Below, one piece after another: positions 1 through 6,305 of a DNA stretch of 6,477 nucleotides. Within the stretch, counting starts at the first letter, position 1. Every line of letters begins with the position of its first letter. The translations under genes and the position numbers were made by a program. This DNA comes from Ruminococcaceae bacterium UBA5579 (GTDB lineage: Bacteria > Bacillota > Clostridia > Oscillospirales > Ruminococcaceae), in NCBI GenBank assembly GCA_002425305.1, contig DILZ01000016.1:16061-22537 (forward strand), written 5' to 3'. The notes under the pieces are model-generated. The model searched no databases. It was not told the DNA's origin and saw only the letters and a program-made list of their open reading frames with translations.

Positions 1-98
1 TTACGGGAAACACTCTGAAAAAAGCGGAAAAAGCCGCAGCAATGAAGCTATTTTGCCGCAGGAAAAAGAAAGTTTGACCCGGTGATCCGAACAAGAAC
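1..98. other. Left edge; possible 3' end of a convergent plus-strand gene
   Basis: No gene can be called firmly here. Two plus-strand frames enter open from the left edge. One stops at TGA 75-77 and gives a basic, Ala/Lys-rich tail ending CRRKKKV. The other stops at TGA 83-85 and gives a Ser/Lys-rich tail ending KESLTR. Either could be the C-terminus of a gene converging on the minus-strand operon, because both end just before the hairpin at 99-122. The first looks more protein-like, but a stretch this short is often open by chance. The minus strand here has a tiny GCGG/CCGC hairpin (24-37) followed by a T-run, too short to call a terminator. Confidence 0.25.
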
Positions 99-130
99 TT
101 CCCCGCACAAATTGGCGGGGAAATCATTTT
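99..130 (-). terminator. Hairpin terminator ending the SGNH/DUF4358/membrane-protein operon
   Basis: TTCCCCGC (99-106) and GCGGGGAA (115-122) form an 8-bp stem with an 8-nt loop, starting only a few bases after the stop codon of the last minus-strand gene. Read on the minus strand, the stem is followed by GTTCTTGTTC, a T-rich but interrupted tract. On the plus strand it is followed by AATCATTTTC, so it could act in both directions if a gene converges from the left. The stem is strong; the U-tract is mediocre. Confidence 0.6.
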
Positions 131-510
131 CAACGAATTACTGCCTCAAGCTTCTCAGCGCGAGAAAGAATATCCAATATCACAATAGCCGCAAGCAATA
201 TGTTAAACGCGTTGGAAATGGTCACAAAGAACGTGGCTGTGCGCTTGTTATGCTTTGTTTTAAGCACACCCGACACGGCGCCTATCCAAGCCGCCGATGC
301 CGCCACAGCGATAACGAGCGTCAGCATTGCGCCAAACGCCGTCACCTCGACCTTAAGAGCCTTTACAACTACGATCTCCAACACGAAGTCCGCAAGCGGC
401 AGAAGAATAAGCGGAAGCGTTGCCAGCGCCCATTCATTATGACCTCTTCTGAAAAAGATCAGCACGAACAACACAAATATTCCCGCAATAACACCGCATT
501 CAACAGCCAT
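130..510 (-). CDS. Small four-helix integral membrane protein of unknown function
   Basis: I do not recognise the family. The 126-residue product is almost entirely hydrophobic, with four likely membrane segments at about residues 4-20, 27-49, 57-82 and 91-115. They are separated by short charged loops (RRGHNE after helix 1, KTKHNKR before helix 4) and followed by a short charged tail. There is no signal peptide and no recognisable catalytic motif; D41 and E45 lie inside helix 2. The start ATG is well supported by GAGGTG six bases upstream. It begins 21 nt after the stop of the DUF4358-type lipoprotein gene and is followed by a hairpin terminator, so it is the last gene of that operon. By context it may work with the two envelope proteins upstream, but this is inference only. 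Confidence 0.8.
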   Translation of the reverse strand: MAVECGVIAGIFVLFVLIFFRRGHNEWALATLPLILLPLADFVLEIVVVKALKVEVTAFGAMLTLVIAVAASAAWIGAVSGVLKTKHNKRTATFFVTISNAFNILLAAIVILDILSRAEKLEAVIR

Positions 511-531
511 TTATCTCACCTCGAACACAAT

Positions 532-1047
532 TTATTTCAGCAGTTCCTTCACCTTTGAATTATCCGCGCAGATCGAATAGATAACGGTCGTTCCGTTTGC
601 CTCGACAAAGCAGTCGTCAAACTTGTACATTTCCTTCGGAGTATAGTCCTTAAAGCTGGAACGCTGCCGCTCGACACGTTTATCCAGCTTTTCCTTTATT
701 CTTCCCGCCGCGTCCGCGTCCTTTGCGTTGAAAACTCCGAACTCATCGGGGACTGCCCCCGCAGGGCAGATATACGCCGCAAACTCGTCAACATCGGCAT
801 CGTCGACACCCAGAATATCCTTGAGCTGCGATTGAGATACCGATTTCATCGTCACTTCTTTCTTATCGTACGTTTCAAACGATACGGCGCTCATAACCGC
901 CTCCGCCTTTTCGGACGCGGACTTTGCGCTTGCCGCCGACGAGCCTTGTGCGCCTGCCGATCCCCCGCTTTGAGTATTTCCGCCGCAGCCCGTAAGCGAC
1001 ACGCAAATCGCAGCAGCAGCCAATAATGTAAATATTTTATTCCTCAT
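532..1047 (-). CDS. DUF4358-type lipoprotein
   Basis: This is a 171-residue secreted lipoprotein. The N-terminus (MRNK, then a hydrophobic stretch) leads to a lipobox LTGC at residues 18-21, so Cys21 is the expected lipidated residue. A Gly/Ser/Ala-rich linker covers about residues 22-45, followed by a compact domain at about 46-171. That domain resembles DUF4358, a family of unknown function common in Clostridia; its typical features are a region around an EFAAYICPAGAVPDEFGVF-like strand, then a helix, and a C-terminal strand near TTVIYSICAD. I recognise it by eye, without a profile search. An ATG six codons upstream (1065) is in frame, but AAAGGA lies at the right distance only from the ATG at 1047, and that start gives a proper signal peptide. 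It begins 27 nt after the SGNH hydrolase stop and is probably cotranscribed with it. Confidence 0.85.
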   Translation of the reverse strand: MRNKIFTLLAAAAICVSLTGCGGNTQSGGSAGAQGSSAASAKSASEKAEAVMSAVSFETYDKKEVTMKSVSQSQLKDILGVDDADVDEFAAYICPAGAVPDEFGVFNAKDADAAGRIKEKLDKRVERQRSSFKDYTPKEMYKFDDCFVEANGTTVIYSICADNSKVKELLK

Positions 1048-1074
1048 AGAAGTACATCCTTTCATTTGCTCATA

Positions 1075-2112
1075 TTATTGCTCCAGCACCTTTTGCACTC
1101 CCGAAAGCAGAACCGGATAGGTGGAACCTAAGAAGTGCATTCCGTCAGCTTCGGCATATTTTTCGGAGAAATAACCGTTTTCGTCCTTCAAAACGGAATT
1201 TATGTCGTAATATTTAACATCCAGCTCGCTGCACAAGGATTTGATCCTGGAATTTGCGTTGTCGATGATACTGTTGGTGATCATAGAATAGCTTGCCAAA
1301 GAGCTGTTCGCGGTGATGGGAGGTACGGACAATACGCAGATATCGCTGTCGGGACACTCCTTTTTCAGCTGATTTATCAAGCCTCTGTTCCCCGTCACGA
1401 AATCATCCATATCGGTCTGCGGGCTTAGGCTGTTAGAGCCCAGCATAATTATGATGTGCTTTGGCTGCCGCTTCTTTGCGTACTCCACCGCGGTACCGGG
1501 ATAGTAGCTCTCGTCAAACGGCTTCGCCTGTGCGCCGTATGCCGTATAACCGACTGCCGCTGCAACGTTCGCGCGGTCGAGGTACTCATACAGATAAAGC
1601 CCCGTAAAGATACTGTCGCCTATGAACAGGTCGTCCTTAAAGAACTCCTTGTCGAAATCCACATTGACGGGCGGCGCAACAGTGCCTTGCGAGGATGTCG
1701 ACATCAGCGCGTCGCTTGACGTTTCCGCCGTGCTGACCGGAACAGAGCTTGCTTCCGGAGCGGAACTTACCGCGGGAACGGAGCTTACCGCGCCCGGAGC
1801 ATCCGATGAAACGATCACCGAGGATACAGGGTCAGCGGGCTTTTTTGAAGCGTCCGCTTTATCGTATTTTATATTGTTGAACGCAATGGCGAAAACGACC
1901 CCGCACACCGCCAGAATAACACACACCATAAGTACATTTGTGACAATAACGGGTGTGGGGAGCTTTTGCCTTTTCGGCATACCGTATTTTGAGCCGCCGG
2001 ATCTCCCTCCGTTCTTACTCCCCGATTTTGAGCTTTGCTTTGTTTTAACGGGTATGCTGTGATAATTCGGCTTGCGTCCGCCGTTTCTGTTGGGTGGTCT
2101 TAATTCGCTCAT
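1075..2112 (-). CDS. Membrane-anchored extracytoplasmic SGNH/GDSL-family hydrolase
   Basis: The 345-residue protein has a basic, Gly/Ser-rich N-terminus (1-53), one membrane helix (about 54-77), a Ser/Ala/Val/Pro-rich linker (about 95-150), then an SGNH hydrolase domain (about 155-345). The layout implies a type II orientation with the enzyme outside the membrane. Block I is FIGDSIFTG, with nucleophile Ser167. Block II probably lies near GYTAYGAQ. Block III is LGSNSL, with Asn227. Block V is DGMHF, giving Asp323 and His326 as the rest of the triad. Family members are esterases or acyl-transfer enzymes; a cell-wall sugar, teichoic acid or peptidoglycan O-acyl group is a plausible substrate but is not shown by the sequence. 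The start has GGGGTGA upstream and an in-frame stop just before it. It is the first full-size gene after a strong promoter and a long leader. Confidence 0.88.
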   Translation of the reverse strand: MSELRPPNRNGGRKPNYHSIPVKTKQSSKSGSKNGGRSGGSKYGMPKRQKLPTPVIVTNVLMVCVILAVCGVVFAIAFNNIKYDKADASKKPADPVSSVIVSSDAPGAVSSVPAVSSAPEASSVPVSTAETSSDALMSTSSQGTVAPPVNVDFDKEFFKDDLFIGDSIFTGLYLYEYLDRANVAAAVGYTAYGAQAKPFDESYYPGTAVEYAKKRQPKHIIIMLGSNSLSPQTDMDDFVTGNRGLINQLKKECPDSDICVLSVPPITANSSLASYSMITNSIIDNANSRIKSLCSELDVKYYDINSVLKDENGYFSEKYAEADGMHFLGSTYPVLLSGVQKVLEQ

Positions 2113-2141
2113 ACCGCGTCACCCCGAAAATAATGCTGCAT
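2109..2141 (-). CDS. 10-codon upstream mini-ORF coupled to the SGNH gene
   Basis: An ATG at 2139-2141 is preceded, five bases away, by AGAAGGG (2147-2153), a good Shine-Dalgarno site. The frame reads MQHYFRGDAV and stops at TGA 2109-2111, which overlaps the ATG of the SGNH hydrolase as ATGA. This is the arrangement seen in translational coupling. The SGNH gene also has its own site (GGGGTGA) inside the mini-ORF, so coupling may modulate translation without being essential for it. A reading frame this short can arise by chance; the case rests on the ribosome binding site and the exact overlap. Confidence 0.35.
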   Translation of the reverse strand: MQHYFRGDAV

Positions 2142-2291
2142 ATTTTCCCTTCTTTCCTAAACTGTCGCATTGAATGAATGTTGATAAAATGTTTCGTCTT
2201 TTAGCGTCGTACCAACGAATTATCATCTAAAAAACGATTGCTTTGTTGTAAACCGAAAATCGTAGCCTAACATTTTTATATAGTTTTCAAC
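2113..2291 (-). promoter_or_regulatory. Long structured 5' leader of the SGNH operon
   Basis: The leader runs about 180 nt from the predicted start site to the SGNH gene. Two 8-bp pairings stack: bases 2287-2294 with 2177-2184 (AATGTTGA/TCAACATT) and bases 2269-2276 with 2186-2193 (AAAATGTT/AACATTTT). On one side they are separated by a single base and on the other by ten. Inside them lies a hairpin, ACGATT/AATCGT (2258-2263 with 2234-2239, 18-nt loop), followed by six Ts on the minus strand. A small TCGT/ACGA hairpin lies at 2207-2218. It matches no riboswitch class I know. The region is AT-rich, so some pairing is expected by chance. Confidence 0.4.
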
Positions 2292-2298
2292 ATTTACC

Positions 2299-2327
2299 AT
2301 TATAGTACATTATGAAATAAATTTCAA
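2299..2327 (-). promoter_or_regulatory. Strong sigma-A promoter for the SGNH/DUF4358/membrane-protein operon
   Basis: On the minus strand, TTGAAA (2322-2327) is followed by exactly 17 bp and a perfect TATAAT (2299-2304). The -35 box matches consensus at five of six positions. The start of transcription is expected near 2291-2293. This makes the left three genes a separate transcription unit from ftsK, which ends 40 bp upstream of the -35 box. Confidence 0.85.
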
Positions 2328-2366
2328 GTGGTTACGGGCAAAAATTCAGATTTTCTTCACAATTCG

Positions 2367-5306
2367 TCATTCGCGCATTTTCCGCTCGTACCACTCCTGA
2401 CGCGTCATAAGCACCTGACGCGGCTTTGAACCCTCATAGCCTCCGACAACGCCCATTTTTTCCATCGTATCGATAAGACGAGCTGCCCTGCCGTAGCCTA
2501 ACTTTAATCGCCGCTGAAGCGATGATGTGCTCGCCTGCCCCGCTTCGATAACGTATTCGATCGCCTCTTCCAGTTTGTCGTCCTGCTCCGCGTCGCCGAG
2601 GTCGTCGTCCGATGAGCTTTCCTTGCCGCCCGAGCTTACCATTTCAGCCTGACGCTCTATTTCCGCGATTATGCTTTCGTCATACTCAGCCTTGAAGGTC
2701 TGCTTGATGAAATCCACAACGCGCTCTATCTCGCCGTCCGAAACATAACAGCCCTGAAGTCTTACGGGCTTTTGCGCTCCCACGGGCATATACAGCATAT
2801 CGCCGTTGCCCAGCAGCTTCTCCGCGCCCGAACCGTCCAATATTACGCGGCTGTCGCTGTTCGAGGAAACCAGAAGCGCGATACGGCTTGGGATATTGCC
2901 CTTGATAAGTCCCGTAACGACCGATACGATGGGCTTCTGCGTCGCGATAACGAGATACATTCCCGCCGCTCTCGCCTTTTGCGCGAGGCGGACTATGCTG
3001 TCCTCAACGTCCTTCGGGGACGCCATCATAAGATCGGCAAGCTCGTCTATAAAGATGACGATATGCGGCATAGGCTCAAGCTCGCCGTTATCCTTCGCCA
3101 AATCGTTGTAGCCGTCGATATTGCGCACGTTGTTTTCCGAAAACAGCGTGTAGCGGTTCTCCATTTCCGTCACCGCCCACGCGCGAGCGCCCGCCGCCTT
3201 TTTCGGTTCGGTCACAACGGGGATAAGCAAATGCGGTATGCCGTTGTACATCATAAACTCGACCTGCTTCGGGTCTACCATTATAAGACGAACGTCCATC
3301 GGCGTGGATTTCATAAGTATGCTCATAATGATGGAGTTCACACACACGGATTTGCCCGAGCCGGTCGTGCCCGCGATAAGCAAATGCGGCATTTTTGTGA
3401 TGTTGCAGGTGACGGAATTGCCGCTTATGTCCTTGCCTAAAACGGTCACGAGCTTTTTATCGAACGTCTTTTTGAAATCGGGGTTATCCGCAAGCTCGCG
3501 GAAGAACACCATATCCTTGACCTTGTTCGGTATCTCTATTCCCACCGCCGGCTTATCGGGCACGGGCGCTATGCGGACGCCTCCAACCGCAAGATTTAAA
3601 GCCACGTCGTCGGCGAGGTTCGCTATTTTGGAGAGCTTTACGCCGGGCGCGGGCTGAAGCTCATATCTCGTAACCGACGGTCCTCTGCTTGCGCCAAGGT
3701 AAGTCGTCTGCACGCCGAAACTCGCAAGGGTTTTCACAAGCTTGTCCGCGTTCTGCTTCATCTCGGCGGAGATATCGTCCTGCTTCACGGGCTGTTTTAC
3801 CTCGTCAAGCAAGGTCATCGGCGGAAGAGTATACACGTCAGAGAGCTTGTATTGCGCACTGTCTTGGCGCACAAGCGGCTTTGCGTTCATCTGCGCGATA
3901 TCGCTCCGCGAACCTTGCTTTTCGGGCTGCGGCGGCTCCGTCATCTTGGAATTGCCCTCCGCGAACGCTTTCGGGGCGTTCTCCGCTATGATATCGTCAA
4001 GGTCGAACGGAAGCTCCGCCTCGTCCACATCGGAGATATCTTCAAAACCGTTCGCGTTCTCATTCTCTTTGGAAAACGGCTTATCGGAATCGGTGATATT
4101 CTCGCGCGGCGCGTCCATTATCTTGGAAACGCGCGCGGGACCCTTCTCCGCGTTCAGCTTGTCCAACGCGTCGATAAGCGGCACGATGTCCGCGTCGCCG
4201 TCCTCGAGCCTGTTCGGGTCGTCGGGTTCGGGATCGCGCATTATCGGGTGTTTTCTCTCCATATATTTTTTCAGAGCCTCTTGATAATCGCGATTATCCG
4301 CCTTCTGCTCCTCCGCGAGCGCCTTGTGATCTCCCACCTCGGGCATTTTTATCCTGCGCGGCTGAGGTTTCAGCGGCTCGGGCAGCTCTTCTGCCGTCTT
4401 TTCCGGCTCTGAAACGACCTGCGGATCCTTGTCGAGGTCGTCAACACTGTTGACGATCTCGCGCATTTCCTTCATCTTCTTGTTTTTGGTATCGTTAACA
4501 TAATAGCTTGCCATACGGCGCTTGCGTTCTTCCCGTTCAATTCGCTTCATTTCACGGGTCTGAGCCTTGCGCTCACGCTCCTGACGCTCCAACTCGAGAT
4601 ATTGCTCATCTGTAAGCGCACGCTGCTCACGCCGGTATTCACGACGTTCGGAAACGTTTTCGCGTACGTTCTTCACCGAACCGCCGAATTTTGCGAAAAG
4701 CTCGGACAGCGGCGTTTCTATAAGAAGCAAAACGCTTACTATCGCCAGAATGATAATGACGATACACGCGCCCAGCTTTCCCAAAAACAGCAGCGGAATG
4801 CCCAGCACGACAGCGAAAACTCCGCCGCCCGTGATGTTTACTCCGTCGGTGTAAAGGTTTTGTATGACCTTGAAGAAATTCTCGCCGTTCACCTTTCCCA
4901 CGCCGAATATCTCCGCCGCCGCGCATAGCATTATCATAAACAACGCTCTTTTAAGCATCGTCAGCGCAATGGTGGAGTGCGTTTTCTTCGACCCGATGAC
5001 CGCCGCAGCAGAGATCACCAGCGGACCTGCCGCAAAAGCCATAATCCCGAAAAGTCCATGCATAACGTCATACAAGACCTTCCAGCCCATTGTTCCGGGG
5101 ATCAGCGCGATAAGCGTCAGCAGAACGCCCGCCCCGCACATTATCACCGAAACCGTGCGGCGTTTACGCAGGCTGCGGCGCATTGCCTCCTCGCGTATGC
5201 GCTGCGCCTCAAGCTCCGCCGCCTTCTTGGAACGAGATTTCGACGTTCCCGTTTTCCCCGTTGCTCCCGATTTTGTGCCGCGGGAGGTCGTTTTTCTTTC
5301 TGCCAT
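2367..5306 (-). CDS. ftsK: FtsK/SpoIIIE-family DNA translocase
   Basis: This is an ATP-driven, membrane-anchored DNA pump that clears chromosomal DNA from the division or sporulation septum. At 979 residues it is longer than B. subtilis SpoIIIE. Four or five membrane helices lie at about 51-70, 84-104, 113-135, 160-176 and 178-197, after a basic 50-residue N-terminus. A long linker (about 200-500) starts with a highly charged, probably coiled-coil stretch (218-285) and turns acidic and disordered. The motor follows: alpha part about 500-630, RecA-like beta part about 630-870 with Walker A GTTGSGKS (646-653) and Walker B IVIFIDE (749-755). The winged-helix gamma domain is at about 908-972 (STSSLQRRLKLGYGRAARLID). 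The usual ATQRPSVDVITG motif reads ATQKPIVSVVTG here (residues 788-799). AAAGGA lies eight bases before the ATG. It follows uppP by 35 nt and is probably cotranscribed with it. No good terminator follows it. Confidence 0.97.
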   Translation of the reverse strand: MAERKTTSRGTKSGATGKTGTSKSRSKKAAELEAQRIREEAMRRSLRKRRTVSVIMCGAGVLLTLIALIPGTMGWKVLYDVMHGLFGIMAFAAGPLVISAAAVIGSKKTHSTIALTMLKRALFMIMLCAAAEIFGVGKVNGENFFKVIQNLYTDGVNITGGGVFAVVLGIPLLFLGKLGACIVIIILAIVSVLLLIETPLSELFAKFGGSVKNVRENVSERREYRREQRALTDEQYLELERQERERKAQTREMKRIEREERKRRMASYYVNDTKNKKMKEMREIVNSVDDLDKDPQVVSEPEKTAEELPEPLKPQPRRIKMPEVGDHKALAEEQKADNRDYQEALKKYMERKHPIMRDPEPDDPNRLEDGDADIVPLIDALDKLNAEKGPARVSKIMDAPRENITDSDKPFSKENENANGFEDISDVDEAELPFDLDDIIAENAPKAFAEGNSKMTEPPQPEKQGSRSDIAQMNAKPLVRQDSAQYKLSDVYTLPPMTLLDEVKQPVKQDDISAEMKQNADKLVKTLASFGVQTTYLGASRGPSVTRYELQPAPGVKLSKIANLADDVALNLAVGGVRIAPVPDKPAVGIEIPNKVKDMVFFRELADNPDFKKTFDKKLVTVLGKDISGNSVTCNITKMPHLLIAGTTGSGKSVCVNSIIMSILMKSTPMDVRLIMVDPKQVEFMMYNGIPHLLIPVVTEPKKAAGARAWAVTEMENRYTLFSENNVRNIDGYNDLAKDNGELEPMPHIVIFIDELADLMMASPKDVEDSIVRLAQKARAAGMYLVIATQKPIVSVVTGLIKGNIPSRIALLVSSNSDSRVILDGSGAEKLLGNGDMLYMPVGAQKPVRLQGCYVSDGEIERVVDFIKQTFKAEYDESIIAEIERQAEMVSSGGKESSSDDDLGDAEQDDKLEEAIEYVIEAGQASTSSLQRRLKLGYGRAARLIDTMEKMGVVGGYEGSKPRQVLMTRQEWYERKMRE

Positions 5307-5341
5307 TTTTATCTTCCTTTATGTATATGCTTTACCGATTT

Positions 5342-6211
5342 TTATTTCCCGAACAGCGACGCTATCGCCGCGCCCGTTATGTTTTCCCAAACGCCGCCCG
5401 CCACGCACAAAACGCCAAGCACGGCTGTATATATTCCGAACACCTTGAACCTGTCCTTTTCCAGCAGCCATTTCACGAGCTTTATCGCCAAAAATCCCAC
5501 GATCGCCGACACCGCAAAGCCTATTCCCAACGCGATCCAATCAAGCTGCACATCGCTTTTCAGCGCGTCGCCCAGCTCAAGAACGCTGCCGCCCAATATC
5601 GCGGGTATGCCGAGAACGAACGCAAACGACACCGCGGTGCTTTTCTTCAGCCCGCAGAACAGTCCCGCAGCCGTTGTAGAACCGGAGCGCGAAACTCCCG
5701 GAAACAGCGCCACGCACTGAAACAGTCCGACCGTCAGCGCGTCCTTGACCTTCATATCCTCGCCAGTTTTCACACCGTGACATCTGTCCGATAAGAAAAG
5801 CAGCACCGCCGTAAACATAAACGCCAATCCCTCGAAGATTATGTCGCCGTCGCCCTCGCGCGCCGTGAAAAAGTCCTTGACGAGATACGCGGGAACTAGT
5901 ATCAGCGTCGCGATTATCACCATAAACATCATTCGGCGGTTTTCGTTCATATTGCTCCACGAGAACTTACCGGTAAAAACATCTCCGATAGTCAGGAAGA
6001 ATTCCTTGATCATTCCCCAGATAGTTTTCCAAAACGCCGCGAACACCGCCGCAAGCGTTCCCAGATGAAGCACTATCATCAATATCAACGCGCTGTCGCC
6101 GGTATAGCCTGTGATGTGCTGTATCACCGATAAATGCCCCGAGCTTGAAACGGGCAGAAACTCCGTAAGTCCCTGAACCACAGCCTGAATTATCACGTTT
6201 ATTATGTCCAT
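5342..6211 (-). CDS. uppP: Undecaprenyl-diphosphate phosphatase (UppP/BacA)
   Basis: This integral membrane enzyme removes one phosphate from undecaprenyl diphosphate, recycling the lipid carrier for peptidoglycan and other wall polymers; extra activity gives bacitracin tolerance. The 289 residues fit the family length. The first signature is QGLTEFLPVSSSGHL (13-27), which has the family's (E/Q)xxxE pattern as Gln13 and Glu17, then the Ser-rich loop and His26. The second is PGVSRSGST (171-179), with Arg175 matching the essential arginine of E. coli BacA. Both sit in re-entrant loops among several hydrophobic helices (about 40-60, 94-112, 128-141, 193-212, 224-247, 255-275). AAGGGG six bases before the ATG supports the start. 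The gene precedes ftsK by 35 nt. A possible promoter with an embedded dyad lies just upstream. Confidence 0.97.
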   Translation of the reverse strand: MDIINVIIQAVVQGLTEFLPVSSSGHLSVIQHITGYTGDSALILMIVLHLGTLAAVFAAFWKTIWGMIKEFFLTIGDVFTGKFSWSNMNENRRMMFMVIIATLILVPAYLVKDFFTAREGDGDIIFEGLAFMFTAVLLFLSDRCHGVKTGEDMKVKDALTVGLFQCVALFPGVSRSGSTTAAGLFCGLKKSTAVSFAFVLGIPAILGGSVLELGDALKSDVQLDWIALGIGFAVSAIVGFLAIKLVKWLLEKDRFKVFGIYTAVLGVLCVAGGVWENITGAAIASLFGK

Positions 6212-6236
6212 ATTTAGCCCCTTATCAGTTGTCGGT

Positions 6237-6265
6237 TATATAGTGGTAGTATTTAGCTATAACAA
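6237..6265 (-). promoter_or_regulatory. Possible promoter for uppP-ftsK
   Basis: On the minus strand, TTGTTA (6260-6265) is followed by 17 bp and TATATA (6237-6242). Each box matches consensus at four of six positions. A shifted -10, TATAAC (6235-6240), is closer to consensus but gives a 19-bp spacer. Transcription would start near 6230, leaving a leader of about 20 nt that contains the AAGGGG ribosome binding site. The boxes are weak, so uppP may instead be read from a promoter beyond the right edge. Confidence 0.35.
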
Positions 6266-6270
6266 CCACT
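6242..6270 (-). promoter_or_regulatory. Dyad (candidate operator) within the uppP promoter
   Basis: Arms AGTGGTAGT (6242-6250) and ACAACCACT (6262-6270) are inverted copies with one mismatch. They are separated by 11 bp and their centres lie 20 bp apart, about two helical turns. One arm touches the -10 box and the other covers most of the -35 box of the candidate uppP promoter, which is where a repressor dimer would block polymerase. The arms could also form an RNA hairpin in a transcript that reads through from the small ORF. I do not recognise the motif as that of a named regulator. Confidence 0.4.
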
Positions 6271-6283
6271 GTATTTTATGTAG

Positions 6284-6300
6284 AGCCGCGAAAGGCGGCT
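6284..6300. other. GC-rich hairpin between the small ORF and uppP
   Basis: AGCCGC (6284-6289) and GCGGCT (6295-6300) pair around a 5-nt loop. The hairpin starts five bases after the stop of the small minus-strand ORF. On the minus strand no U-run follows it (CTACATAAAA), so it is not a standard terminator in that direction. On the plus strand it is followed by TGATCTTATT, a weak T-rich tract. It may slow transcription or protect the 3' end of the small ORF message. Confidence 0.4.
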
Positions 6301-6305
6301 TGATC

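Noticed and set aside
24..37. GCGG/CCGC mini-hairpin followed by a T-run on the minus strand
   Set aside because: A 4-bp stem is too weak to call a terminator, and the stronger hairpin at 99-122 already ends the operon.
82..558. 158-codon plus-strand frame opposite the small 4-TM gene
   Set aside because: The minus-strand reading gives four clean membrane helices, a good ribosome binding site and a tight operon position. The plus reading is Lys/Arg/His-rich low-quality sequence.
1048..1065. Upstream start for the DUF4358-type lipoprotein (six extra codons)
   Set aside because: The Shine-Dalgarno site AAAGGA lies within this extension, so the ATG at 1047 is the one correctly spaced from it, and it gives a normal lipoprotein signal.
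2119..2273. Two further short frames in the SGNH leader (16 codons at 2223-2273 and 35 codons at 2119-2226, overlapping as ATGA)
   Set aside because: Neither start has a Shine-Dalgarno site, and the frames look like chance openings in AT-rich sequence. The Phe-rich end of the first merely reads the U-run. The 10-codon frame at 2109-2141 is better supported.
2320..2366. Possible terminator after ftsK (AAAAT/ATTTT)
   Set aside because: The stem is short and entirely A-T, with little stability. I do not call a terminator here; ftsK transcripts may read into the next operon.
2772..3440. 222-codon plus-strand open frame opposite the ftsK motor region
   Set aside because: It lies wholly opposite a clear FtsK motor domain, is rich in Arg and His as antisense frames of GC-rich codons often are, and shows no recognisable domain or ribosome binding site.
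4977..5720. 247-codon plus-strand frame spanning the ftsK/uppP junction, with overlapping 194- and 203-codon frames
   Set aside because: These are antisense to the start of ftsK and the end of uppP, two genes of certain identity. Their products are Arg/Pro/Ser-rich without domains.
6161..6175. Gln in place of the first Glu in the UppP signature
   Set aside because: The family motif is known to allow Glu or Gln at this position, so it is not a sign of a dead enzyme.
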